DNA of 64,000 nt from Variovorax paradoxus (GTDB taxonomy: Bacteria; Pseudomonadota; Gammaproteobacteria; Burkholderiales; Burkholderiaceae_C). Below are positions 52,205 to 60,769 of the stretch, one piece after another. A model generated the notes under the pieces. It worked only from the letters and a program-made list of their open reading frames with translations. It was not told the origin of the DNA and made no database searches. The DNA is taken from NCBI RefSeq assembly GCF_024734665.1, contig NZ_CP102931.1, positions 4,214,001 through 4,278,000 of the forward strand. Direction: 5' to 3'. A program made the translations under genes and the position numbers. How positions within the stretch are numbered: position 1 is the first letter of the stretch; each line of letters opens with the position of its first letter.

Positions 52205-52809
52205 TTCTCTAGGGCTCGCTCAGGCCATAGCTGAGTCAGCCGATGTGGGCTCAGGTCGCCTTAAAAACATCTCCCTCAGACTAGGAAAGATGTAAAAGGT
52301 CTGGCCGTTATGTACCTCTACTACTTGCACCATCAACGCCAGCCCACTTCAAGAACAGGCGCAGAATCCTATCAAGATGAATTGCGCGGCTCCCCGAGAT
52401 TGGGGCTCGTATTCAACGTCAGCAGCAGCTCACGAGAGACGGTTACTCAGGCGAGACAAGCATTGGGGCAGCAGCGTTGCCACCGCCTTGATGATGGGGC
52501 GCCTTGGCCTGCTCTCGATAACTACAGGTACGTAAACACCGTGTTATCGGTGGCTAAAAGCGCACCGCAAGCGGCGGAAACTTGCTGCTCCCAGGTCGGG
52601 AGCCCGTCGCTGCTAGCGGCAGCTATGCAGCGATTGCAGACGTTCTCAAAGGCAAGTTGAATGACGGCTTCGCGGCCGGAATCGCTCTCCCGGCAAACAT
52701 TGCCTCGTGTCAATTCTTACGGCAGCAGCAAGCGGTGCGATGAATCTAAAAAGATCGTCGGCGGCTGCCTTAAGAGCTTGGTTTTCCGAATTGCTGCGTT
52801 CACGCGGCA
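52205..52809. other. Non-coding stretch at the right edge of the accessory island
   Basis: About 600 bases with no convincing gene. The short plus-strand frames here end in or overlap the MFS gene and have no similarity that I recognise. No tRNA or attachment-type repeat is seen. Confidence 0.45.
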
Positions 52810-54045
52810 CTACCTAGCGTATGGCTTCGGCGGTTGTTGGCGGAGGAGCGCGAAAAGCGCGATCGAAAGCACTTGCGATGCAACGACCACCAGGCCCAAG
52901 GCCGCCATAGGCGACAACCCTGCAAGCTTCGTCACAAAGGTTGCGCCCAGGGCTGCCCCCGACATCTGCATGAAGCCCAGCATGGCCGAGGCGGCGCCTG
53001 CTTGAGCCGCAAATGGCGCGAGAGACAAGGCGGTACCCAGTGGGTTCGCCATGCCCATGCCGAAAAGGAAAACGCAGAGGGCCGCGGTGAACCCGACCAG
53101 ATTGGTTGGTGCTTGAACATTCACGCCGCAAATCAGCATGCCACCAGCGAGCGAGAGCACAAGGCCGAGTTGCAGTGTCTTTTGGGGACCCCACCGGCCC
53201 GACAGTTTCGGAACGAGCAGCCCCGCAGCGAACACGACAGGGACGGTTGCTGCAAAGAAGAATCCCAGTTGGAGCGAGCTCAAGCCGAGAGCACCGATGA
53301 GCACGGCAGGCGCAGCGGCGAAAAAGCCGTAGAGCGCCCCCGTCACACACGCGACGACGGTCGCTGGCCGCATGAAGCGCGCATCTCGCAGCAACTGGAT
53401 GTACGCCGCGAAAACTGGCCCGATCGCCAGTGGCGTGCGCCGTGAAGTCGTGTGAGTTTCCGGCAGCCGCAGCGCGTACCAGATCGCCAAAATCAATCCC
53501 ATTGCGCTGACCGTCGCGAAGGTCCAACGCCAGCCAACAAATTGCTCGGCCACACTGCCCAATAGCGGAGAGAACCCGGGCGCCGCGGCCATCGCCACAA
53601 TCACCATCGCAAGCACCTTCGAAAGCGTCTCGCCTTCGAACAGGTCTCTAGCAATTGCGCGTGCGAGCACTGAGGCGGCGCACACGCCCGCTGCCTGAGC
53701 AGCCCTGCCCAATACCAACCAGGTTAGATTGGGGGACAGCGCGCAGATGACGCCGCCTGCGGCGAAGATGAGCAGGCCACCGATCACCAACTTGCGTCGC
53801 CCGTACCGGTCCGACAGCGGACCAACGATGAGTTGGCCGATCGCGAAGACAACAAAGAAGATGCTCAACGTCACCCCGAGCTGCGCGTCGGACACGCCCA
53901 GCCCTGCGCCGATGGCCGGAAACGACGGCAGGATGATGTTGGTCGACAAGGCGCCGATCGCCGCGAGGGCGGCAAGCAGCGACACCATGCCGCGCGTTGG
54001 GACCGGACGACCTGCGGCCAGCGTCTGGACGGCGGCGTCTTTCAT
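52810..54045 (-). CDS. MFS drug efflux transporter (Bcr/CflA-like)
   Basis: A 411-residue, 12-helix antiporter of the DHA1 type. Motif A GPLSDRYGRRKLVIGG follows helix 2. NIILPSFPAIGAGLGVSDAQLGVTLS (start) and GRAAQAAGVCAASVLARAIARDLF (helix 4 region) are typical of Bcr/CflA. It exports drugs or metabolites by proton antiport. Its start overlaps the stop of the HxlR regulator gene by 4 bases, so the two are coupled. Confidence 0.92.
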   Translation of the reverse strand: MKDAAVQTLAAGRPVPTRGMVSLLAALAAIGALSTNIILPSFPAIGAGLGVSDAQLGVTLSIFFVVFAIGQLIVGPLSDRYGRRKLVIGGLLIFAAGGVICALSPNLTWLVLGRAAQAAGVCAASVLARAIARDLFEGETLSKVLAMVIVAMAAAPGFSPLLGSVAEQFVGWRWTFATVSAMGLILAIWYALRLPETHTTSRRTPLAIGPVFAAYIQLLRDARFMRPATVVACVTGALYGFFAAAPAVLIGALGLSSLQLGFFFAATVPVVFAAGLLVPKLSGRWGPQKTLQLGLVLSLAGGMLICGVNVQAPTNLVGFTAALCVFLFGMGMANPLGTALSLAPFAAQAGAASAMLGFMQMSGAALGATFVTKLAGLSPMAALGLVVVASQVLSIALFALLRQQPPKPYAR

Positions 54046-54479
54046 TCGGGGATCAGGACACGGATGGCGCGTGTCCCGATTTCCGCGCCAGTCACGGCAT
54101 CGATCGCGGTAGGTTTGATTTCCGTTCCGTTCTCGGCGTCAAGAAAGCGCGTCAACCGACCTTCGCCTCGATGCTTTCGACCCCACTCGGCAATCATGAA
54201 GAGGACCGGCAGAAAGTCTCGCCCGGCAGCGGTCAGCACGTATTCCTCGCGCGGCGGGCGTTCGGAGTAGAGCTTTTTCTCGAGCAAGCGCTCGTCCGTC
54301 AGCGTCGCCAGTCGCTTGGTCAGCATGGTCGGTGCGATACCCAGATTCTTCTTGAACTGATCGAAGCGCGTCACACCCGCATTGGCGTCTCGCAGGATCA
54401 GCATGGTCCAGCTGTCACCCAGAAAGGCAAGGCTGCGCTCGATGGGGCATGTGGGTTGGGCATCGGTTTTCGAGTTCAT
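54042..54479 (-). CDS. HxlR-family transcriptional regulator
   Basis: A 145-residue winged-helix protein. CPIERSLAFLGDSWTMLILRDANAGVTRFDQFKKNLGIAPTMLTKRLATL and LYSERPPREEYVLTAAGRDFLPVL are classical for HxlR, including the N-terminal Cys of redox- or quinone-sensing members. It is cotranscribed with the exporter and divergent from an SDR gene, and probably represses both through the site between them. Confidence 0.93.
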   Translation of the reverse strand: MNSKTDAQPTCPIERSLAFLGDSWTMLILRDANAGVTRFDQFKKNLGIAPTMLTKRLATLTDERLLEKKLYSERPPREEYVLTAAGRDFLPVLFMIAEWGRKHRGEGRLTRFLDAENGTEIKPTAIDAVTGAEIGTRAIRVLIPE

Positions 54480-54512
54480 ATCGTTTTGATATTGACTTAG
54501 TACTTAAACGAT
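54480..54512. promoter_or_regulatory. Inverted repeat between divergent hxlR and SDR genes
   Basis: ATCGTTT (54480-54486) and AAACGAT (54506-54512) are exact inverted copies 19 bases apart. Between them lies TTAGTACTTAA with a central AGTACT palindrome. HxlR proteins often bind sites containing GTAC-type half sites. The element touches the start of the regulator gene. Confidence 0.45.
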
Positions 54513-54582
54513 ACTAACCTGCGACCCACGGTTCGTCCAGACCCGTGAAATGCCTAGATCGATTCTTGAATTGGAAGCACAC

Positions 54583-55386
54583 ATGAAAAAGACAGTACTG
54601 ATCACAGGCGCGTCGTCGGGCTTCGGCTTGATGTTGGCGACGCGCCTGCACGCACAGGGCCACAACGTCGTGGGTACGAGCCGTACGCCGGAAAAATACG
54701 CAGCGCAGGTGCCTTTCAAGCTGCTGCGCCTCGACATCGACGATGACGAATCCATCGCATCGTTCACTCGCGAACTGGCCCGATCCACCGAGCGCTTGGA
54801 TGTCCTCGTGAACAACGCCGGCTACATGGTGACCGGCATTGCCGAAGAAACGCCCATCGGGCTGGGCCGCCAGCAGTTCGAGACGAACTTCTGGGGAACC
54901 ATCAAGGTGACGAATGCGTTGCTACCCCGTCTCAGGGCCCAGAAGTCCGGGCAGATCATCACGGTGAGCTCGATCGTGGGGCTGATCGGTCCACCCAATC
55001 TGTCTTTCTACGCGGCCTCGAAGCACGCGGTGCAGGGCTACTTCAAGTCGCTGCGGTTCGAGCTGGACCAGTTCAACATCAAGGTCAGTATGGTGGAGCC
55101 CGTGTGGTTCAAGACGAACCTGGGCCACAACGCGGTCTCCGCGGCGAGCGGCGAGATCGCCGACTACAACGCCTACCGAAAGCAGGTGCAGGCCGCGACG
55201 CAAAAAGGCATCGACGGGGCGGAATCGCCAGACGCCGTCATCCAGACTATTTCCGCTCTCATTGAGGCGCCGGCGCCGAAGTTCAGCAATCCCGTTGGAA
55301 AGATGACCGGAATGATCCTGTTCCTGCAGAACTACATCCCGAAGATGTTCGAGGGCTCGATTCTCAAAAGTGTGAAGACGGCTTGA
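54583..55386 (+). CDS. SDR-family oxidoreductase
   Basis: A 267-residue classical SDR: VLITGASSGFGLMLATRL, LDIDDDESI, VLVNNAGYMVTG, TVSSIVGLIG and FYAASKHAVQGYFKSL (Tyr/Lys pair). The start is the ATG at 54583 with GGAAG before it; a longer frame to 54550 precedes the ribosome-binding site. First gene of a pair divergent from the HxlR regulator, which probably controls it. Confidence 0.9.
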   Translation: MKKTVLITGASSGFGLMLATRLHAQGHNVVGTSRTPEKYAAQVPFKLLRLDIDDDESIASFTRELARSTERLDVLVNNAGYMVTGIAEETPIGLGRQQFETNFWGTIKVTNALLPRLRAQKSGQIITVSSIVGLIGPPNLSFYAASKHAVQGYFKSLRFELDQFNIKVSMVEPVWFKTNLGHNAVSAASGEIADYNAYRKQVQAATQKGIDGAESPDAVIQTISALIEAPAPKFSNPVGKMTGMILFLQNYIPKMFEGSILKSVKTA

Positions 55387-55397
55387 TTGGGGATGCC

Positions 55398-55694
55398 ATG
55401 AAGTTCTACCTGTGCAAATTCATTCCGCCCCGTGCGGATTTCCTTGCAACGATGTCCCCAGATGAAAAGAACTGGATGAGCGAGCACGGCGTTTTCCTGA
55501 ACGACCTGCTCGCGAAAGGCATCGTTGTCGCTCACGGTCCGGTGATGGACCCGACCGGTGGTTATGGCGTGTCACTGTTCCAGATCGAAGATGGGCAAGA
55601 CATCGATGCCCTTACATCGCAGGACCCGATTGTCAAGAATGGGGTGGGGCACTATGAGCATTTCAAGATGCTTGGCCTGAAGTCGCGCTCTTAA
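55398..55694 (+). CDS. YciI-like family protein
   Basis: A 98-residue ferredoxin-like-fold protein: MKFYLCKFIPPRADFLATMSPDE, GIVVAHGPVMDPTGGYGVSLFQIEDGQDIDALTSQDP and YEHFKML. The conserved His and Asp of YciI-like proteins are present. Starts 11 bases after the SDR gene and is surely cotranscribed. The function of the family is poorly known; some members act as small dehydrochlorinase- or isomerase-like enzymes. Confidence 0.82.
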   Translation: MKFYLCKFIPPRADFLATMSPDEKNWMSEHGVFLNDLLAKGIVVAHGPVMDPTGGYGVSLFQIEDGQDIDALTSQDPIVKNGVGHYEHFKMLGLKSRS

Positions 55695-55921
55695 TTGCGT
55701 CGCTTCGTGTGCAAATGCTATTGAAGCAAGCGGCGAACCTCACATCGCGTTTGGTAGCCGCTCTTGCTGGAAGAAGTCGTTCTGGCTTTACTCATGAATG
55801 ACCACAACCAGTCTGAACCGGCCGTCGACGCAAGGCGGCTACGCAGCGGAAACGGACTGTCATTGACCGAAGCTGCACTTCCGGCTTCGACCAAGCGCCG
55901 AGATACGGCGCGGCATCTTGT

Positions 55922-56812
55922 TCAAGGGGCACCGTCCGACTCGACGCATGTAAAGCGCTTCCGCCGCTGGTTGCGCACGAAAGAGCCGGCACGCCTGCTC
56001 GCGAGAAAAACTGCCACACTTGAAGCGGTGACCAAAAGTGCTGCCGCAACGATCGGCATCGACAGGGACCGACTTCCCCCAAGCGCAAGCATCAGTGTCG
56101 ACAGGATCGGCGTCGCGTTGGACAGCACGCCGACGATCCGCGTGTCGCCGCGGCGCATGGCCAGACTCCATAGATAGAACGCACCGCCCGTAGGGCCAAC
56201 GCCCAGGGCGATCATCATCAGCCACTGAGACGCATCAAGCGAAACGGTCGGCTCGAAGGCTGCATGTCCAGCGAGAGCGAGCAGGCCCGACACCATGCAA
56301 GCCGGCCCGACGTCCACGGGAGATGAGGTCTTGCTGCGAGCTTCAGCGATGGAATAGCTCGCCCAGATGAATGCTGCAGCAAGTGCGAATCCATAGCCAG
56401 CGTGCCAGCGCAAGGACATTTCGACGCCGTCGATGGTCGCCAGCACCACCCCGCCGAACGCAGCTATTGCCGCAGCGATATGGATCCATCCGAGCCTCAG
56501 CCCCTGCCCTGCCAGCGGAGCCATCAGGAGGATGAGCAGCGGCCACGCATAGTGCACGAGATTGGCATTGACTGGCGGTGCCGAACGCAGGGCGACGATG
56601 TACACCAGGTGATAGGTGAACTGGCCATAGACGCCCACCGCCAATGCACGCCAGTCCAGCGACCATCGCATCATCCATGGCAGCGACAACGCGCCACCGA
56701 TGAACAAGCTCATGCCCGTCAGATACAAGGGAGGAACCCCGGCAAGCGACACCGTGAGCGTGGCCAGCGAAGACCACATGACAATGGCGGCGAGCGCCGC
56801 AAGCAGGGGCAT
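55922..56812 (-). CDS. EamA/DMT-family transporter
   Basis: A 296-residue protein with about ten helices in two EamA repeats (MPLLAALAAIVMWSSLATLTVSLAG at the start; AGYGFALAAAFIWASYSIAEARS for the second). The start is the ATG at 56812, 4 bases after the dehydrogenase stop; a frame to 56950 is antisense-like shadow. As the last gene of the PucR-linked operon it may import or export the amine substrate or an intermediate. Confidence 0.9.
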   Translation of the reverse strand: MPLLAALAAIVMWSSLATLTVSLAGVPPLYLTGMSLFIGGALSLPWMMRWSLDWRALAVGVYGQFTYHLVYIVALRSAPPVNANLVHYAWPLLILLMAPLAGQGLRLGWIHIAAAIAAFGGVVLATIDGVEMSLRWHAGYGFALAAAFIWASYSIAEARSKTSSPVDVGPACMVSGLLALAGHAAFEPTVSLDASQWLMMIALGVGPTGGAFYLWSLAMRRGDTRIVGVLSNATPILSTLMLALGGSRSLSMPIVAAALLVTASSVAVFLASRRAGSFVRNQRRKRFTCVESDGAP

Positions 56813-56816
56813 CGGA

Positions 56817-58283
56817 TCAAGCCGCTTTGGCGAGATCGAGGTGAAGGGTCTGGATCTCCAGAAACTCCTCAATGCCATACAGGGATCCTTCCCTCCCGAT
56901 GCCGGACTCCTTGACGCCGCCGAACGGGGCAACCGCCGTCGAGATGGCACCCGTGTTCATCCCCACCATGCCGCATTCAAGCGACTCGCTCACGCGGAAC
57001 AGTCTGCTCACATCGTTCGAGAAAACGTAGGCTGCCAGTCCATAGGGCGAGTCGTTGGCCTTGTCGACCACTTCGCTTTCCGTGTCGAAGCGAAACAGCG
57101 CAGCGACCGGCCCGAAGGTCTCCTCGTGGGCCAGGACCATGGTGTCGTTCGCCTCTGTCAGCACGGTCGGCTCGAAGAACTGGGGGCCACGTTCGGAAGC
57201 CTTCCCGCCGCAAGCGATTGATGCGCCCTTGGCTTGCGCGTCCGTCACGTGTGCCTGCACCTTCTGAAGCGCGGCCTGGTTGATCAGCGGACCGATGGTG
57301 GTACCCGCTTCCGTACCTGCGCCCACTCGCAGCTGTCGCACTTCCTTCACCAGCCGATCGGTGAAGCGCCCGTAGATGCCCGCCTGAACGTAGATGCGGT
57401 TGGCGCACACGCAGGTCTGCCCGCTGTTGCGGAACTTGCTTGCCATGACGCCGGCGATCGCGGTCTCGAGATCGGCGTCGTCGAACACGATGACGGGTGC
57501 ATTTCCTCCGAGCTCGAGGCTGACACGCTTGACGGTGTCGGCGCACTGGCGAAGCAGCGTCTTGCCGACGGCCGTCGATCCCGTGAAGGTCAGCTTGCGC
57601 ACCGTGGGGTTGCCCGTGAGTTCGGCGCCGATGCCCGCGGGCGCGCCCGTCACGATGTTCAGCACGCCCTTGGGAAAACCGGCACGCTCGCCCAACTCGG
57701 CCAGCGCCAATGCAGAGTACGGGGTCAGCTCGGAGGGCTTGACCACGACCGTGCAACCGGCGGCCAAGGCAGGCGCCAGCTTGCGCGTGATCATCGCGTT
57801 CGGGAAATTCCAGGGCGTGATCGCCGCGCACACGCCCACGGGTATCTTGCGAACGAAGATGCGTCGGTTCGGCTGCGTCGCGGGAATGGTCTCGCCATAA
57901 GCGCGCACGCCCTCGCCCGCGAACCATTGGACGAACGACGCGCCGTACAGGATTTCGCCTTTGGCTTCACTCAAAGGTTTGCCCTGCTCGAGGGTCATCA
58001 GGAGGGCAAGATCATCGGCATGCGCCAGCATGAGGTCGTGCCACTTGAGCAACAGCGCTGCACGATCTTGCGCAGTCAGTGCCCGCCATGTCGGCAGCGC
58101 GGCTTGCGCCGCCTCGATGGCATCCCGCGTGTCGACGCCGTCACATGAGGGGATGGTGCCGAGTGCCTGCCGATCGGCAGGGTTCACGACTTCCATCGTC
58201 CCCCCAGCTCGGGCATTTCGCCACTGCCCGTCGATGTACGCTTGCTGGCGCCACAGCGCCATGTCCTTGAGTCGCAAATCCAT
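56817..58283 (-). CDS. NAD(P)-dependent succinate-semialdehyde-type dehydrogenase
   Basis: A 488-residue aldehyde dehydrogenase of the GabD type. TPWNFPNAMITRKLAPALAAGCTVVVKPSE (cofactor cleft), FTGSTAVGKTLL, LELGGNAPVIVFDDADLE (catalytic Glu), FRNSGQTCVCANR (catalytic Cys) and the ending FGGVKESGIGREGS fit GabD closely. The start is the ATG at 58283 with AAGGAA upstream; the frame open to 58790 overlaps the HAD gene. It oxidises the semialdehyde made by the aminotransferase in the same operon. Confidence 0.93.
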   Translation of the reverse strand: MDLRLKDMALWRQQAYIDGQWRNARAGGTMEVVNPADRQALGTIPSCDGVDTRDAIEAAQAALPTWRALTAQDRAALLLKWHDLMLAHADDLALLMTLEQGKPLSEAKGEILYGASFVQWFAGEGVRAYGETIPATQPNRRIFVRKIPVGVCAAITPWNFPNAMITRKLAPALAAGCTVVVKPSELTPYSALALAELGERAGFPKGVLNIVTGAPAGIGAELTGNPTVRKLTFTGSTAVGKTLLRQCADTVKRVSLELGGNAPVIVFDDADLETAIAGVMASKFRNSGQTCVCANRIYVQAGIYGRFTDRLVKEVRQLRVGAGTEAGTTIGPLINQAALQKVQAHVTDAQAKGASIACGGKASERGPQFFEPTVLTEANDTMVLAHEETFGPVAALFRFDTESEVVDKANDSPYGLAAYVFSNDVSRLFRVSESLECGMVGMNTGAISTAVAPFGGVKESGIGREGSLYGIEEFLEIQTLHLDLAKAA

Positions 58284-58297
58284 GGCGCGTCGTTCCT

Positions 58298-59023
58298 TCA
58301 AGCGCCGATTTCGGCTTGATGGGCCTTGGCAAGCGCGATCATGCTTTCGAAGGTGAAGTCCAGCCTCGGCGTGCCAGGCGGTGGCATGGTGGCGCCCCAG
58401 CCCTTGTTGGCATGACGGCGATCGATCCAGGCAGAAGCGAGTCCGAAATTGTTCGCAGGCGCGTGGTCGTGAAAGAGGCTTTGGGCGGTGTGAAGGATGT
58501 CCTTCTTCTGGAGACCGAAGTCGCTTTCCAGTCGCTTGAGCATGTACTCGAAGTTGCGCGGGCTCGGCTTGTAGGAGCCGATGTCCTGCGCGGTGTAGAT
58601 CGCATCGAACACCACCTGCAGGCGCGCATTGCTCGAACGGAACGAAAGACGATCGACGTTCGAAAGGATCACGAGCTTGTAGTGCTTCTTGAGGTACGTC
58701 AGTGCCTCGACCGAATCGGCGAACTCCGGCCAGTCCGGCACCGATGCCCCGAAGATGTTCGCTTCCTCGTCGCTGACGGTGACTCCCCACTCCTTGGCAA
58801 GGCGCTTGTAGACGAGTGTCAGCAACTGCGAGTAGGGCATCGCCGGCGTTTCCTCTTCTTGCGCGGACTCGTGCTGCGCGTAGTTCTCGAGGACCTGGTC
58901 TCGCGTCTTGTCGTTACCCGCCTTGGCGCGCAGCGGCTCCAGCGCGTTGTAGATCCCGGATTCCCAGTCGATCAGGGTGCCGTAGCAATCGAAGGTCAGT
59001 ACTTTGAAGTCGGAGAGTTTCAT
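58298..59023 (-). CDS. Haloacid dehalogenase type II-like HAD hydrolase
   Basis: A 241-residue HAD protein. Motif 1 is LTFDCYGTLIDWE (nucleophilic Asp), motif 2 VILSNVDR, motif 3 Lys in SYKPSPRNFEYML, and the acidic motif 4 region is in LHTAQSLFHDHAPANNFGL. This pattern is that of the type II 2-haloacid dehalogenase family; many members in catabolic operons act on other substrates. The start is the ATG at 59023 with CAGGAG 5 bases before it. 14 bases before the dehydrogenase gene. Confidence 0.9.
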   Translation of the reverse strand: MKLSDFKVLTFDCYGTLIDWESGIYNALEPLRAKAGNDKTRDQVLENYAQHESAQEEETPAMPYSQLLTLVYKRLAKEWGVTVSDEEANIFGASVPDWPEFADSVEALTYLKKHYKLVILSNVDRLSFRSSNARLQVVFDAIYTAQDIGSYKPSPRNFEYMLKRLESDFGLQKKDILHTAQSLFHDHAPANNFGLASAWIDRRHANKGWGATMPPPGTPRLDFTFESMIALAKAHQAEIGA

Positions 59024-59046
59024 GGTTGCTCCTGGTGGTGGTTGAT

Positions 59047-60411
59047 TCAAGAAAAGACGTGAGCGATGGAAGCGCGCAGGCGCGCGATCAGGACGTCAAC
59101 GTCCGCTTCCGTGTAGTTCAGGGAGGGGGCGAAGCCCAGAATGTCATCGCCGAAAGCGCGGAAGACCAATCCGTTCTGGAACGCATGATCGAGCACGCGC
59201 TGGCCCATCTTGAGCGCCGGATCTGGCTTGGTCTTCGTGGTCTTGTCGGTGACCAGTTCAACAGCGCCGAGCAGGCCCCGGACGCGGACTTCGCCCACGC
59301 ACGACAGGGATTCAAGGTCTTTCAGACGCGCTTCGAAGTATTTCCCGATGCGCTGGCCGTTCTCGAGCAAGCCGCCGTCCGTGTACAGATCGAGCACGGC
59401 GTTGGCCACCGCAGCGCTGACCGGATGCCCTGCATAAGTCTGTCCGTGACCGAACGCGGTCCCGTCGCTGCCGCCCTCGGCGATGCCCTGGTACAGCTCT
59501 TCCGAGATCAGCGTTGCGCTCATCGGGGCGTAGCCGGCCGTCAAACCCTTGGCCAGGGTCATGATGTCCGGCGTTACGCCTTCGGAGGCGCACGCAAACA
59601 TGGGCCCTGTGCGACCGAAGCCGGTGATGACCTCGTCGACGATCAGCAAGATGCCCAGTTCATCGCAAGTCTTGCGCATGGCGGCCAGGAATCCGGGGGG
59701 CGGAATGATCACGCCACCCGAGCCCTGGATCGGCTCGCAGATGAACGCCGCCACGTTGTCGGCGCCGAGTGCGTCCACCTTGTCGCGCAGCGCGCGCACC
59801 GTGCTCGCGAGTACCGCCGCCGGATCCGGTCCGTCCGCATGACGGTACGGATACGGGGACGGAATATGGTGCTGCTGCGGAGCGGGCACATCGAAGAATC
59901 GGTGGAACAGCGGCAGTGCGGTCAAGCCGCTGCCCACGGCCGAGCTGCCGTGATAGCCGCGTTGAAGGCCGATGAAGTGCTTCTTGTCCGGTTTGCCGAT
60001 GGCATTGAAGTAGTAGCGGACGGTGCGAATCGCAGTGTCGACGGCATCGGAGCCGCCCTGTCCGAAGAGCACACGGGTGAGACCTGCGGGGGCCAGCGCC
60101 GCAAGACGCCCGGCGAGACGGATGGCCGGCTCGCTCGCGAAGTGAAAGTAGCCAGTCGCGTACGGCAGCTTGCGCATCTGCTCGGTGGCGGCCTGCACGA
60201 TCGATTCGTGGCCGTAGCCGACGTTCACGCACCACAGCCCGGAGAATGCATCCTGCACGCGGTGGCCGCTGGAGTCGATCAGGTGGATACGATCAGCCGC
60301 TTGCCAGATCGTCGCGCCCCGCTTTTCGTGCTGCCGCAACGCAGCAACCGGATGGAGCCAGTGGCGCCTGTCGATCTCTGTGAGTTCGGCGAAATGGTCC
60401 GACATGTTCAT
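59047..60411 (-). CDS. Class III (omega-amino acid) aminotransferase
   Basis: A 454-residue PLP enzyme. It has DSSGHRVQDAFSGLWCVNVGYGH, FGQGGSDAVDTAIRTVRYY, GLQRGYHGSSAVGSGLTAL, LLIVDEVITGFGRTGPMFA and the PLP Lys in IMTLAKGLTAGYAPMS. These are marks of the omega-amino acid:pyruvate aminotransferase branch. It converts a terminal amine to a semialdehyde for the dehydrogenase two genes on. AAAGGGGA lies 5 bases before the ATG. Confidence 0.93.
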   Translation of the reverse strand: MNMSDHFAELTEIDRRHWLHPVAALRQHEKRGATIWQAADRIHLIDSSGHRVQDAFSGLWCVNVGYGHESIVQAATEQMRKLPYATGYFHFASEPAIRLAGRLAALAPAGLTRVLFGQGGSDAVDTAIRTVRYYFNAIGKPDKKHFIGLQRGYHGSSAVGSGLTALPLFHRFFDVPAPQQHHIPSPYPYRHADGPDPAAVLASTVRALRDKVDALGADNVAAFICEPIQGSGGVIIPPPGFLAAMRKTCDELGILLIVDEVITGFGRTGPMFACASEGVTPDIMTLAKGLTAGYAPMSATLISEELYQGIAEGGSDGTAFGHGQTYAGHPVSAAVANAVLDLYTDGGLLENGQRIGKYFEARLKDLESLSCVGEVRVRGLLGAVELVTDKTTKTKPDPALKMGQRVLDHAFQNGLVFRAFGDDILGFAPSLNYTEADVDVLIARLRASIAHVFS

Positions 60412-60433
60412 GGAAATCCCCTTTGGTAGGTGT

Positions 60434-60769
60434 TCAGAAAATCGTGGCCCCGGGAGCCACCGGGCGCTCGGTGGTCAGCAGCACGGGCGCTCCGGAATCG
60501 CTGCGTGCGCCCACGACCAGCACCTGCGATTCGAAGCCCCCAATGCGGATGGATCCGAGGTTCATCGCGCACACCACCTGCCTGCCGACGAGGTCTTCCG
60601 GTGTGTAGAGCTCGGTGTACTGTCCGCTGGACGTACGAGTGCCGATGTCGCCGAAGTCGATCTTCAGCTTGTAGGCCGGCACTCTGGCCTTGGTGTTGAG
60701 CGCGGCCTCGACGATGCGTCCGACGCGCAGCTCCAACCTCTCGAATGCGTTGGGATCGATGTCAGTCAT
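60434..60769 (-). CDS. CsaA-family tRNA-binding-domain protein
   Basis: A 111-residue OB-fold protein: FERLELRVGRIVEAALNTKARVPAYKLKIDFGD, QVVCAMNLGSIRIGGFESQVLVVGA and the ending LTTERPVAPGA. The motifs and length match CsaA/the C-terminal domain of methionyl-tRNA synthetase. It overlaps the preceding oxidoreductase gene by 8 bases. Its presence in a catabolic operon is unexplained. Confidence 0.92.
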   Translation of the reverse strand: MTDIDPNAFERLELRVGRIVEAALNTKARVPAYKLKIDFGDIGTRTSSGQYTELYTPEDLVGRQVVCAMNLGSIRIGGFESQVLVVGARSDSGAPVLLTTERPVAPGATIF

